Assembly: GCA_902772985.1 (NCBI GenBank)
Contig: CACYCP010000051.1
Coordinates: 1 to 48,237, forward strand
DNA from: an uncultured Bacteroidia bacterium
GTDB lineage: Bacteria; Bacteroidota; Bacteroidia; Bacteroidales; UBA932
Length of the DNA: 48,237 nt
Direction: 5' to 3'
Both the position numbers and the translations under genes were made by a program. The notes beneath the pieces are model-generated. The model saw nothing but the letters and a program-made list of their open reading frames with translations, searched no databases and was not told where the DNA came from. Numbering within the stretch: position 1 is the first letter of the stretch; every line of letters starts with the position of its first letter. This document shows, one piece after another, positions 25,232 to 34,805 of the stretch.

Positions 25232-25843
25232 ATGCACATAGGTATAGCAGGAAATATCGGCAGCGGCAAAACTACGCTCACTACCCTTCTTGCCCGGCAC
25301 TACGGCTGGACGCCCAAGTTCGAATCGGTCACTTACAATCCTTATCTGGCCGATTATTACGCCGACATCAAACGCTGGTCCTTCGCTCTGGAAATGTACT
25401 TCCTTCAGCAGAGGCTGCACGACGTGCTTGAAATCTCCAAATCGAAAGACGTCATCATCCAGGACAGGACGCTTTTTGAAGGTGTGCACATCTTCGTAGC
25501 GAACAACTATGCCCAGGGAAACCTGTCGGAAAGGGATTACAACACCTATATGGACACCTTCAACGTGATGATGGAGGTGGTGAGGGAGCCGGACCTGATG
25601 ATTTACCTGAGAAGCAGCATCGAACACCTTGTATCCCAAATCCAGAAACGCGGAAGGGACTACGAGCAGTCCATCTCCATCGAATACCTGAGCGGCCTGA
25701 ACGAACGCTATGAGAAGTGGATAGAAGGCTACAAGGGCCGCCTGATAATAATTGACGCCGACAATCTGGACTTCCTTGCAAGGGAGGAGGATTTCGCCAC
25801 AATAACGGACAAAATAGACGCGGAATTGTACGGATTGTTTTAA
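25232..25843 (+). CDS. deoxynucleoside kinase, copy 1
   Basis: Phosphorylates deoxynucleosides for salvage. The 203-residue protein has P-loop GNIGSGKT (7-14), the ERS/DR-type substrate motif QDRTLFEG, the LID arginines in QKRGRDYEQ and an acidic C-terminus ending ELYGLF. It belongs to the deoxyadenosine/deoxyguanosine kinase group. A second, clearly homologous gene follows 33 bases later. In lactobacilli such tandem kinases form a heterodimer with different base preference for each subunit; the same arrangement is suggested here but not shown. Confidence 0.92.
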   Translation: MHIGIAGNIGSGKTTLTTLLARHYGWTPKFESVTYNPYLADYYADIKRWSFALEMYFLQQRLHDVLEISKSKDVIIQDRTLFEGVHIFVANNYAQGNLSERDYNTYMDTFNVMMEVVREPDLMIYLRSSIEHLVSQIQKRGRDYEQSISIEYLSGLNERYEKWIEGYKGRLIIIDADNLDFLAREEDFATITDKIDAELYGLF

Positions 25844-25876
25844 ATGATCGATTAAACAAACTAAATAAAAGACGCT

Positions 25877-26497
25877 ATGCACATCGCCATCGCCGGAAAT
25901 ATTGGCAGCGGCAAAACCACGCTGACCAGAATGCTAGCCGAGCATTACGGATGGACTCCCAAATTCGAATCCGTAGATTTCAATCCCTATCTGGCCGATT
26001 TCTACGAAGATATGGAACGCTGGTCCTTCAACCTCCAAATCTATTTCCTGAACAAGCGTTTCCAGGATGTAGTGGAGATATCCAAGCACAAGGATGTCAT
26101 CATCCAGGACCGCACCATTTACGAAGACGCCCGCATCTTCGCCCCCAACCTGCACGCAATGGGGCTTATGTCAACGCGGGACTTCGAGAATTACAGCGAC
26201 CTCTTCGACCTTATGATGTCGCTGGTGAATCCCCCGGACCTGATGATTTACCTGCGCTCCAGCATCCCCAATCTCATAGCCCAGATCCAGAAGCGCGGCC
26301 GCGATTACGAGCGTTCCATCCGCATAGACTATATTACCGGCCTTAACCAGCGTTACGAAGACTGGATACGCGACTACAAGGCAAGGCTGCTGATAATCGA
26401 TGTGGACAATATTAAATTCGAAAACAATCCGGAAGGCTTCCAGGCCATTACCGACAAGATTGACGCTGAACTTTACGGACTTTTTCCCGCTGAATAA
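25877..26497 (+). CDS. deoxynucleoside kinase, copy 2
   Basis: Close paralogue of the previous gene, 206 residues. P-loop GNIGSGKT (7-14), QDRTIYEDARIF, DLMIYLRSS and QKRGRDYERS match copy 1 almost residue for residue, while the stretch between about 90 and 115 differs and would shape base specificity (VHIFVANN in copy 1, ARIFAPNL in copy 2). The extra end is PAE. The different lid-side sequences argue for functional divergence and not a recent duplication. The acyl-CoA synthetase begins 13 bases downstream. Confidence 0.92.
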   Translation: MHIAIAGNIGSGKTTLTRMLAEHYGWTPKFESVDFNPYLADFYEDMERWSFNLQIYFLNKRFQDVVEISKHKDVIIQDRTIYEDARIFAPNLHAMGLMSTRDFENYSDLFDLMMSLVNPPDLMIYLRSSIPNLIAQIQKRGRDYERSIRIDYITGLNQRYEDWIRDYKARLLIIDVDNIKFENNPEGFQAITDKIDAELYGLFPAE

Positions 26498-26510
26498 AAA
26501 CTGATCCGAG

Positions 26511-28433
26511 ATGACAAAATTGAACACCATCATCGATTTTATCGAGTATTATTCCCATAAATACGGAGACCATCCATATATCCGCGAGAAAGTGGATGGC
26601 CAGTGGAAGGAAATCACTCAGGAACAAACCCGGGAAGAAGCATACCGGATTGGAGCCGGCCTCATGGCCCTGGGCCTTAAAAAAGGCGACAAGATCGCCC
26701 TTCTTTCCGAAAGCCGGGCAATGTGGGTCCTGTCTGAAATGGGTGCCTTGTATGCCGGTGCAACGGATGTTCCCCTTTCCGTAAACCTTGGTGAAGGCCA
26801 GGACCTGGTTTTCCGCATAAACCATTCCGAATCCAAATGGATTATGGTTTCCGGGAACCACCTTCCAAAAATCCGCGCCATCCTTCCGGGATGCCCCAAT
26901 GTCGAAAAGATCATCGTGTATGACGATACCGCCTTCGACTACGAAAGCCTCCAGGAAAAGGAAATGCGTATGTCGGAAGTGCAGAAGATGGGCGATAAAT
27001 TCCTGAAAGAGCACAAGGACGAATTCGTGGAAAGGTATTCTTCCATCGGCCCCAACGATTATGCCAATATTTCCTATACTTCCGGTACGACGGCCGATCC
27101 CAAGGGAATTCTCCTCACCCACCGCAACTACACCGCGAACGTGGAGCAGGGACGCTCGGTAATCAGCATTCAGGAGTATGGCGTCCTCCTGATTATCCTT
27201 CCCCTGGACCACTGCTTCGCCCACGTCGCAGGAATGTACACCCTCATGTCCTACGGTGGCTCCATTGCCTTCGTCCCCATTGGCAAAAATGCCCTTGCAA
27301 CGCTGCGCAACGTGCCCGTGGCAATCAGTGAAGTACGTCCTCACGCCATGCTTTCGGTGCCGGCGCTGGCCCGCAACTTCAAGAAAAACATCGAAGGCGC
27401 CATCAAGAAGAAGGGTGGATTTACGGAGAAACTCTTCTATCTGGCCCTCGACAACGCCATCAAATACAACAAGGAATACTACAACCGCGGTAGCGGCGGA
27501 AACTTCTGGAGGAAACCCCTGGTGGACCTTTTCGATGCCATCGTCTTCAAGAAGGTTCGCGAAAGCTTCGGCGGCAGGATGCAGTTCTTCGTAGGTGGCG
27601 GCGCGCTCCTGGACATCGAGCTCCAGCGCTTCTTCTGCGCCATCGGCATTCCCATGTTCCAAGGCTACGGACTCACGGAGGCGACCCCCATCATCAGTGC
27701 CAATTCCATGGGCCACGCCCGCTTCGGTTCTTCGGGCCGTCTGGTAAAGCCTATGGACATAGTGATAAAGGATTCGGAAGGTAATATTCTTCCCAACGGT
27801 GAAAAGGGAGAAATGGTAATCCGGGGCGAGAACGTTATGGCCGGCTATTGGAAGAATCCCAAGGCTACGGCCGAAACCATAATAGACGGCTGGCTGTACA
27901 CCGGCGACATGGGCTACATTTGCCCGGAAGATCCTGAATACCTGTATGTGGTGGGCCGTTTCAAGAGCCTGCTCATCAGTTCGGACGGTGAAAAATACTC
28001 CCCTGAAGGCTTCGAGGACAATATTACCGAAACCTCGAAATGGGTTAACGCCTGTGTGCTGCACAATAACCAGAATCCTTACTGCGTTGCCCTAATGGTA
28101 CCCGACAAGACAGCCCTGAAGGAAGCCGCAGAACACAAAGGACTTGATCCCAAGAGCGAACAAGGCAAGAAGTTCATGCTGGATCTTATCCAGGCCGATG
28201 TCGATTCCTACAAGAAAGGCGGCTCCCGGGAAGGCGTTTTCCCCGAGCGCTGGCTGCCGACGGCAATCGGCATTTGCGACGAGGAATTCACCATTGCCAA
28301 CAAGATGATGAACTCTACCATGAAGATAGTCCGCGGCAAGGTGGAAGAGCATTACGCTTCCCTGCTGGAATATCTTTACACCCCCGATGGCAAAGAAATC
28401 CACAACACCCGCAACCTTGCAGCCCTGGATTAA
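26511..28433 (+). CDS. long-chain acyl-CoA synthetase (AMP-binding)
   Basis: Activates long-chain fatty acids with ATP and CoA. The 640-residue protein shows the AMP-binding P-loop motif SYTSGTTADPKGI, a second motif YGLTEATP, and YTGDMG with downstream VVGRFKSLLISSDGEKYSP near the C-terminus. It resembles the bacterial FadD15/AAE-type group with an inserted region at about 290-330 (KNIEGAIKKKGG). It probably feeds phospholipid synthesis or exogenous fatty acid use. Its last 47 bases overlap the uvrA start. Confidence 0.92.
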   Translation: MTKLNTIIDFIEYYSHKYGDHPYIREKVDGQWKEITQEQTREEAYRIGAGLMALGLKKGDKIALLSESRAMWVLSEMGALYAGATDVPLSVNLGEGQDLVFRINHSESKWIMVSGNHLPKIRAILPGCPNVEKIIVYDDTAFDYESLQEKEMRMSEVQKMGDKFLKEHKDEFVERYSSIGPNDYANISYTSGTTADPKGILLTHRNYTANVEQGRSVISIQEYGVLLIILPLDHCFAHVAGMYTLMSYGGSIAFVPIGKNALATLRNVPVAISEVRPHAMLSVPALARNFKKNIEGAIKKKGGFTEKLFYLALDNAIKYNKEYYNRGSGGNFWRKPLVDLFDAIVFKKVRESFGGRMQFFVGGGALLDIELQRFFCAIGIPMFQGYGLTEATPIISANSMGHARFGSSGRLVKPMDIVIKDSEGNILPNGEKGEMVIRGENVMAGYWKNPKATAETIIDGWLYTGDMGYICPEDPEYLYVVGRFKSLLISSDGEKYSPEGFEDNITETSKWVNACVLHNNQNPYCVALMVPDKTALKEAAEHKGLDPKSEQGKKFMLDLIQADVDSYKKGGSREGVFPERWLPTAIGICDEEFTIANKMMNSTMKIVRGKVEEHYASLLEYLYTPDGKEIHNTRNLAALD

Positions 28434-31173
28434 TATAAGGGGTGCACGGGCGAATAACCTGCAGAATATAAGCGTGGACATTCCGCGCGGGAAGTTTGTC
28501 GTGGTGACCGGCCTGAGCGGCAGCGGCAAAAGTTCCCTGGCCTTCGACACCATTTATGCCGAGGGCCAGCGTCGCTATATGGATACCCTTTCCACCTATG
28601 CCAAGCACTTCATGGGCATATTGGAAAAACCTGAAGTAGAGGAAATCACCGGCCTGAGCCCCATCATTGCCATTGAACAGAAAACCACCGGCAACAATCC
28701 CCGCTCGACGGTTGGGACAATCACGGAAATTTACGATTTCCTGCGCCTGCTCTATTCCAAGGGCTCCAGGGCCTATTCACCGGAAAGCGGCAAAGAAATG
28801 GTGCGGTACAGCGACGAGCAGATTGTCGATCTGGTTATGAGCCGCTATGCCGGACGGAAATGCTATCTTCTCTCGCCTCTTGTCCGCGGACGCAAAGGCC
28901 ACTATCGTGAACTCTTCGACCAGCTGCGTAAACGTGGCTATACCGAAGTCCGGATTGATGGAGAGATACTTGAGCTTCAGGGCGTTGACGCCCTGGACAG
29001 GTACAAGCCACACTTCATAGAACTGGTGGTGGACAAACTGAAACCGCAGGCCGGAGACAACAGGCGCATACGAGAAGGCGTGGAACGCGCCTTGTCTGTG
29101 GGGAAAGGTTCGCTGGCAGTACTGGATATGGAGAGCGGCAGCCTGACGCATTATTCCAAGCACCTGGTCGATCCGGAAAGCGGCATATCGCTCCAGGAGC
29201 CACAGCCGCACAGTTTTTCATTCAACTCGCCCCAAGGCTATTGCCCGCATTGCAAGGGCCTGGGGACCATAGTTGACGTCAATATCGAAAGCATAATTCC
29301 CGACCGCTCGAAAAGCGTGGCCGATGGTGCCATTGTCCCGCTCGGGAAAGTGAGGGAAAACCGGAAATTCGACATAATCCGCTCAATCGCAAGGAAATAC
29401 AATTTCAGCCTTTACGATCCGGTAGCGGCTATCCCGGACGAAGCCCTGAGCCTTCTGGTTTATGGCTCGGAGGACTTGTTCCGCGTTGGGGAGGGCAATC
29501 TTTCGGAGATGGAAAGTTGGAGTGGGGTGATTGGCGATATCGACAGTTTCATCACCTGCCCCGTTTGTAACGGGACCCGACTGAACCGTGAGGCCCTTTG
29601 CTTCAGGGTAGATGGAAAAACCATAGCCCAGGTAGCGGCAATGGAGATTTCCGAGCTACGCCAATGGCTGGACAAGATACCGGAAGGCTTCAACGAAAGG
29701 GAAAAACAGGTTTCGCGCGATATCCTGAAGGAACTCCGTGAAAGGGTTCAGTTCATGCTGGATGTAGGACTTGACTATCTTTCCCTGGACCGCCCCACCG
29801 GATCCCTTTCTGGCGGTGAAAGCCAGCGCATCCGCCTTGCTACGCAAATCGGCGCCAAACTGGTCAATGTGCTGTACATCCTGGACGAGCCTTCCATCGG
29901 CCTGCACCAGAAGGATAACCGCAAGCTTATATCTTCACTGAAAGCCCTTCGCGACGAAGGCAATTCGGTGATGGTCGTGGAACACGATGCCGAAACCATG
30001 CTCAGTGCCGATTATCTTGTGGACGTTGGCCCCGGAGCAGGTGCCAAAGGTGGAAAAATCTGCCTTGCAGGGCCTTTGGATAAACTTCTAAGCGGGGAAA
30101 TTGAAGGCGAATCCATCACCCTGGACTACCTTAAAGGCAAACGGTGCATCCCTGTCCCCAAGCATCGGCGAAAAGGGAACGGAGAAAATTTTGTACTAAT
30201 GGGTGCAAGCGGCAACAACCTGAAAAACGTAGATGCACGCTTCCCGCTCGGTTGCCTTATAGGTGTTGCAGGACTTTCCGGAAGCGGAAAAAGTTCCCTC
30301 GTGAACGAAACGCTGATGCCCATCCTGAAACGCAAGTTCTACCGCTCGAAAGAGCGTCCCCTGCCGTATAAAAGCCTGGAGGGCAGCGAGCATATAGACA
30401 AACTGATTGAAATAGACCAAAGCCCTATTGGCCGCACACCGCGTTCCAATCCGGCTACATTCACCGGCGTTTTCAACGACATACGCTCTCTCTTTGAGGA
30501 AACTCCTGATGCTAAGGTGCGGGGCTTCAAGGCCGGACGCTTCTCATTCAACGTGCCCGGAGGCCGCTGCGAGGAGTGCAAGGGCGCGGGCATCAAAATT
30601 ATCGAGATGAATTTCCTGCCTTCCGTGCACGTGGAATGCGATGTCTGCGGCGGCAAGCGCTACAAGGAAGACACGCTTGCAGTGCGCTACAAGGGCAAAA
30701 ATATTAATGACGTGCTGGAGATGCCCATCAGCGAGGCCTACGAGTTCTTCAAGCCCGTTCCGAAGATAGCTTCCAAACTGAAAGCCCTACTGGACGTGGG
30801 CCTTGGTTACGTGCACCTTGGCCAAAGCGCCGTAACGCTTTCCGGAGGTGAAAGCCAGAGAATGAAACTTGCCGCCGAACTTTCACGCCCGTCCACCGGC
30901 AAAACCCTGTACATCCTGGACGAGCCCACCACCGGCCTGCATTTCGAAGACATAAAGGTGCTGCTGGCGGTTCTTCACCGGCTGGTTGACGCCGGAAATA
31001 CCGTTATAATCATCGAGCACAACCTGGACGTGCTTAAATCTGTTGACTGGATGCTGGACATGGGCCCCGCCGGCGGTCACAAAGGTGGCAGGATAGTTGC
31101 CACGGGTACGCCAGAAGACTTGGCCGGTAACCCCGATTCGGTCACCGGCCCTTTCCTTCGCGAAGTCCTGTAA
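28387..31173 (+). CDS. uvrA: UvrABC system protein A
   Basis: Damage-recognition ATPase of nucleotide excision repair. It has two ABC ATPase halves: P-loop GLSGSGKSS near 41 and again in the second half, and signature motifs LSGGESQRI and LSGGESQRM. Zinc sites are CPHC...CPVC in the first half and CEEC...CDVC in the second. Length is 928 residues, normal for UvrA1. ATG 28387 is inside the preceding gene, giving a 47-base overlap. A TTG at 28417, 11 codons in, would leave 918 residues and a more standard N-terminus, so the start is uncertain. Confidence 0.93.
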   Translation: MAKKSTTPATLQPWINIRGARANNLQNISVDIPRGKFVVVTGLSGSGKSSLAFDTIYAEGQRRYMDTLSTYAKHFMGILEKPEVEEITGLSPIIAIEQKTTGNNPRSTVGTITEIYDFLRLLYSKGSRAYSPESGKEMVRYSDEQIVDLVMSRYAGRKCYLLSPLVRGRKGHYRELFDQLRKRGYTEVRIDGEILELQGVDALDRYKPHFIELVVDKLKPQAGDNRRIREGVERALSVGKGSLAVLDMESGSLTHYSKHLVDPESGISLQEPQPHSFSFNSPQGYCPHCKGLGTIVDVNIESIIPDRSKSVADGAIVPLGKVRENRKFDIIRSIARKYNFSLYDPVAAIPDEALSLLVYGSEDLFRVGEGNLSEMESWSGVIGDIDSFITCPVCNGTRLNREALCFRVDGKTIAQVAAMEISELRQWLDKIPEGFNEREKQVSRDILKELRERVQFMLDVGLDYLSLDRPTGSLSGGESQRIRLATQIGAKLVNVLYILDEPSIGLHQKDNRKLISSLKALRDEGNSVMVVEHDAETMLSADYLVDVGPGAGAKGGKICLAGPLDKLLSGEIEGESITLDYLKGKRCIPVPKHRRKGNGENFVLMGASGNNLKNVDARFPLGCLIGVAGLSGSGKSSLVNETLMPILKRKFYRSKERPLPYKSLEGSEHIDKLIEIDQSPIGRTPRSNPATFTGVFNDIRSLFEETPDAKVRGFKAGRFSFNVPGGRCEECKGAGIKIIEMNFLPSVHVECDVCGGKRYKEDTLAVRYKGKNINDVLEMPISEAYEFFKPVPKIASKLKALLDVGLGYVHLGQSAVTLSGGESQRMKLAAELSRPSTGKTLYILDEPTTGLHFEDIKVLLAVLHRLVDAGNTVIIIEHNLDVLKSVDWMLDMGPAGGHKGGRIVATGTPEDLAGNPDSVTGPFLREVL

Positions 31174-31182
31174 GACAGGAAT

Positions 31183-32880
31183 TTATTGCAGTTTTGTGTA
31201 GGCCACTTTGCCAACCAGGGTGGTAGGCAGGGAGTCGCGGTATTCCCATTCAGAGGGAAGGGCATACTTGGCTATGTGCTCCCGGCAATGGGCAACAATG
31301 CTTTCGCGGAGCTCCGGGGTATCTTCAACACCGTCGCGGAGTACTATGAAAGCCTTGACCCTTTGCATCTTGTACTGGTCCGGAACGCCTATGACGCAGC
31401 TGCGCTGGACGGCCGGATGACCTTCGATAATGTTTTCCAGCTGGGAAGGATAGACATTGTATCCGCTTGTCACTATCATCCTCTTTATCCTTTGGCGGAA
31501 GAAGATGAAACCCTCGCTGTCCATGACGCCAAGGTCGCCGGTGTGCAGCCACACGTGACCATCGGCATGCTTGCGAAGGGTTTGAGCATTCTCCTCCTCG
31601 TGATTGATGTAGCCCAGCATCATGGAAGGACCGGTAAGACAGATCTCACCCTCCTCGCCATAAGGGACCTCCTCGGTAGTGCCCACCTTGCAAATTTTGT
31701 AATAGGTGTCGGGGTAAGGCAGGCCGATGCTGCCTTCCTTCTCCTTATTGTAAGGCGTGAGACAGGAGGCGGTAACACATTCGGTGGTGCCATAGCCTTC
31801 GCGCACACGGATGGTAGCCTTATGCTCGGCAAGGAACTTGTCGAATTTGCGCTTCAGCTCGATGGTAAGGGAATCGCCGCCGGAAAAAACACCGCGGAGG
31901 CAACTCAAATCGGCCCCGTCCAAATATTTATTGCGGGTAATGGCCTCGAAGAGCGTGGGTACGCCGGCTATGAAATTGGGCTTAGTGGTCCGGATAAGCT
32001 TGGCATAGCTCTTCACGTTGAAGCGGGGCACAAGGATGGCAGTACCGCCGCAGACAAGCACGGTATGGATGCACACTCCAAGGCCGAAACCGTGGAATAC
32101 GGGCATTGCAGCCAGCATTTTGCTGTGCAGCACCGTCTCGTGGCACATGGCCTCGGTCTGGCGGGCAAGGGCGTTGAAGTTTATGTCCGACAGCATGATG
32201 CCCTTCGTCACGCCGGTAGTTCCGCCGGAGAAGAGAACTACGGACTCTGTCAGTGGATCCTTATCCGGGACAAAGCACTCGCTGCCTGCATTTTCGCCAC
32301 CCTTGATGAAATTTTTCCACAAGATGGTGCCTTCATTTTCTACAATCTTCGGGAATTTCCTCTCTGTGAGGAGTTTCTGGCCGATGGAAAGAGGGAAAGG
32401 AAGTTCCTCGGAAACGCGGGCGATTATGAGTTTGGAAACGGGACGCTTGGCCCTTACTTCCTGGAATTTGGCATAAAACTGGTCCAGGGTTACAGCTATC
32501 TGGCACGAGGCCTCGTCCATATAGAAGGCCAGCTCGGCCACGGCCGAAAGCGGGTGGACCATCGAAGCGACGGCACCGATGCGGTTTAGGCCATAGAGAC
32601 AGTAAATAGCCTGCGGAACATTAGGAAGGCAAACCAGGACACGGTTCCCGGCACGGACGCCAAGGGAATAAAAGGCTTTTGCCACACGGTCTATTTCAAC
32701 AGCCATCTCCTTGTAGGGAATAGTCCTTCCCATAAAGCTGAGGGCAGGGAAATCAGGTTCTGCGGCGGCAGTTTCCAGAACGGTGACGGACATGGACTTG
32801 TCGCTGTATTCCAGATGAAAAGGGACCTCGCCATAGCTTCCAAGCCAGGGCGTGCTTACATTTTCCAAATTAAAGTGCAT
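31183..32880 (-). CDS. AMP-dependent acyl-CoA synthetase/ligase
   Basis: A 565-residue adenylating enzyme with LFSGGTTGVTKGI, EGYGTTECVTAS and HTGDLGVMDSEGF, followed by IVTSGYNVYPSQLE, whose lysine-bearing end (LPTTLVGKVAYTKL) supplies the catalytic C-terminal lysine. It activates an acid with ATP to an acyl-AMP and then a thioester. Substrate is unknown; medium or long-chain fatty acid is possible. It is the second gene after an E2-like acyltransferase (11 bases apart), which hints that its acyl-CoA feeds that protein. Convergent with uvrA, with 9 bases between the stops. Confidence 0.9.
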   Translation of the reverse strand: MHFNLENVSTPWLGSYGEVPFHLEYSDKSMSVTVLETAAAEPDFPALSFMGRTIPYKEMAVEIDRVAKAFYSLGVRAGNRVLVCLPNVPQAIYCLYGLNRIGAVASMVHPLSAVAELAFYMDEASCQIAVTLDQFYAKFQEVRAKRPVSKLIIARVSEELPFPLSIGQKLLTERKFPKIVENEGTILWKNFIKGGENAGSECFVPDKDPLTESVVLFSGGTTGVTKGIMLSDINFNALARQTEAMCHETVLHSKMLAAMPVFHGFGLGVCIHTVLVCGGTAILVPRFNVKSYAKLIRTTKPNFIAGVPTLFEAITRNKYLDGADLSCLRGVFSGGDSLTIELKRKFDKFLAEHKATIRVREGYGTTECVTASCLTPYNKEKEGSIGLPYPDTYYKICKVGTTEEVPYGEEGEICLTGPSMMLGYINHEEENAQTLRKHADGHVWLHTGDLGVMDSEGFIFFRQRIKRMIVTSGYNVYPSQLENIIEGHPAVQRSCVIGVPDQYKMQRVKAFIVLRDGVEDTPELRESIVAHCREHIAKYALPSEWEYRDSLPTTLVGKVAYTKLQ

Positions 32881-32891
32881 TGTTTATGGTT

Positions 32892-33779
32892 TTAATTATC
32901 TATTTCTACAGGGGTGGCGGCCGGAAGGTCCAGAAGTTCAGGATTCGCTGCAAGCTTCCTCACAATCCTCATGGTTTTGGCAAAATAATAGCCATCGGCA
33001 ATCCTTTCATCCAGGGTGAAGCCAATGCTGAGGGAATTACGCATTTCGAGACTTCCGTCTTCCTTGAAAACGGGAATCAGCTTTTTCTCGTTGATGACCA
33101 TGAACAATGACAAGGTGCCCCAATCGAAAAGATGGTGATAGTCGGCACTCATCTTAATGCTGCCAAGATTTGAAATGTAGCAGGAGGAGAAACAGGGGTC
33201 GTCTTTTGCCAGGCTCTGGGGATAGAAGCCAAAATAATCCAACTTTTTCAAAATCCAGAAAGAAAAGCTTAAAATGGGACGAGGCAGCCGGGAAAAGTAG
33301 TACATAGCCTCGTCCACTCCCACGGGTGTATCGCTGTTCCGGACTTTGCTCACGAAAGACTGGACATAATCGTGGACCTGCTCCAGCGGGGAACCTCCTT
33401 CCGGGTCCAGGATGAACTTTGCTATTGCCTCCACGGCATCATCCGAGAACTTCCGCTTTACGTTGAATCCCAACTGAACCTGCTTGTGCTCATAAAAACG
33501 TCCTCCCTTTATGAACCAGTTCATTCTGGGCCTGAGCAAAATGGTCTTTGCCAGTATTGCAGTAATGACGTGGAACCAGGTATATTTGAATTCCGGATTG
33601 GATGAGTTCTTCTTTTCCAGATATTTATCTATCTCTGTCAGGTCCAGAGTTTCGCAAAGGACTGCCTCATTAGCGGTACGGCCCCCGAAAAGATAAGGCA
33701 TTATTACGTGCATCGGATCAAGTCCGCCAATATACCAGCCGTCTTTACGATCTCTCCAATTCGTTTTTCTCTCTTGCAT
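32892..33779 (-). CDS. 2-oxoacid dehydrogenase E2/CAT-like acyltransferase domain protein
   Basis: A 295-residue protein with the chloramphenicol acetyltransferase-like fold of E2 catalytic domains: TWFHVITAILAK, RPRMNWFI (N-terminal strand core), CYISNLGSIKM (200-210) and FTLDERIADGYYFAK (254-268). In E2 enzymes that last motif is DHRxxDG, where His is catalytic; here it is DERxxDG. A second motif, HHLFDWG (215-221), resembles the histidine motif of other CAT-fold enzymes. There is no lipoyl or E1-binding domain. It is co-transcribed with an acyl-CoA ligase. It could transfer that acyl group, but the acceptor is unknown. Start ATG 33779 is preferred because the upstream frame lies in the promoter. 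Confidence 0.75.
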   Translation of the reverse strand: MQERKTNWRDRKDGWYIGGLDPMHVIMPYLFGGRTANEAVLCETLDLTEIDKYLEKKNSSNPEFKYTWFHVITAILAKTILLRPRMNWFIKGGRFYEHKQVQLGFNVKRKFSDDAVEAIAKFILDPEGGSPLEQVHDYVQSFVSKVRNSDTPVGVDEAMYYFSRLPRPILSFSFWILKKLDYFGFYPQSLAKDDPCFSSCYISNLGSIKMSADYHHLFDWGTLSLFMVINEKKLIPVFKEDGSLEMRNSLSIGFTLDERIADGYYFAKTMRIVRKLAANPELLDLPAATPVEIDN

Positions 33780-33805
33780 CGGGTTTTTAATCTGCGTTAA
33801 ACTTT

Positions 33806-33836
33806 CAAATATACCAATTATTGGCCTATTATGCAA
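33806..33836 (-). promoter_or_regulatory. promoter of acyltransferase-ligase pair
   Basis: On the minus strand TTGC (33836-33833) is followed after the usual 20-base gap by TATATTTG (33813-33806), 26 bases from the ATG. It is one of the best full matches to the Bacteroidales promoter in the window. Confidence 0.55.
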
Positions 33837-33848
33837 AAACAGACTCTT

Positions 33849-34805
33849 CTACAAAGTCCCCCACTCACTGCGAAGGCGGTCCATAAGGTGCATTATATAA
33901 AGAATCTCGGCGTGCGGCATTTGCGGGGGTTCAATCTCACCGGCCTCTATGGCTGCCTTGCAGGCACGGAACTGGTATTCAAAACCGGTAATCTGCTCCG
34001 GCACTTTTACGGTTCTGACAAGTTCCCGGCGGGGATGGTAAACCTGGACACAAGTGGGATTAACTATATCATCCAGGACAAGGAATCCGCCGCTTCCGGA
34101 AATCACGGCCTTATTGTCCCCATGACACCAGGCCGATGCCTGCACGCTGGCCATGGTTCCGTCTTCCAGGACCATGGTGATGTTCTCCGTAGCGTCCACG
34201 CCGCTCTCGGAACGGATGCATGTGGTGTTGATTCGTTCAATGGTACCCTTGGTATACATTCTCACGAAGTTCAACAGATACACACCCAGGTCCAGGAGGG
34301 CTCCCCCGCCCAGCTCAGGCTTCACTACCCTCTCTTTCCCGGATACTTCAAAAGCCATATTGGCCATTATCATCACGCTTTTTCCGATTGCCCCCTCCTC
34401 CAGAAGAGAGCAGACGATATCCCTAACCGGAAGGTAACGCGACCATATTGCTTCGGCTACGAATATATTCTTTTCGTGCGAAAGTGCAAGGATGGCAGCC
34501 GCTTCGGCAGCATTCATCATAAAGGACTTCTCTACCAGGCAGGGCTTCCCTGCAAGGATAGCGTCGCGCGTATTGGCAAAGTGGCAGGAATGGGGCGTAG
34601 CCACATAGACAAGATCCACGTCAGGATCGGCAAAAAGTTCTTCGTATGAGCCGTATGCACGCGGGATGCTGAATCGACCGGCGAAATCCTGGGCCTTTTC
34701 AAGGGTGCGGGAGCCTATGGCGATGCAGCTCATGTCGTCCATCGCCGCCAGGGTGCGGGCGGCCTTTTCGGCAATGTGCCCTGCCCCGATGATTCCTACG
34801 TTCAT
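33849..34805 (-). CDS. Gfo/Idh/MocA family oxidoreductase
   Basis: A 318-residue NAD(P)-dependent dehydrogenase. The Rossmann motif GIIGAGHIAEKAA is at the N-terminus, EKSF sits where the family has EKP, and GGGALLDLGVYLLNF is the catalytic region in the C-terminal domain. It resembles the trans-dihydrobenzenediol dehydrogenase or sugar dehydrogenase branch, but the substrate is not predictable. It overlaps the stop of the nucleoside kinase (ATGA), which may mean co-regulation and does not prove a shared pathway. Confidence 0.9.
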   Translation of the reverse strand: MNVGIIGAGHIAEKAARTLAAMDDMSCIAIGSRTLEKAQDFAGRFSIPRAYGSYEELFADPDVDLVYVATPHSCHFANTRDAILAGKPCLVEKSFMMNAAEAAAILALSHEKNIFVAEAIWSRYLPVRDIVCSLLEEGAIGKSVMIMANMAFEVSGKERVVKPELGGGALLDLGVYLLNFVRMYTKGTIERINTTCIRSESGVDATENITMVLEDGTMASVQASAWCHGDNKAVISGSGGFLVLDDIVNPTCVQVYHPRRELVRTVKVPEQITGFEYQFRACKAAIEAGEIEPPQMPHAEILYIMHLMDRLRSEWGTL

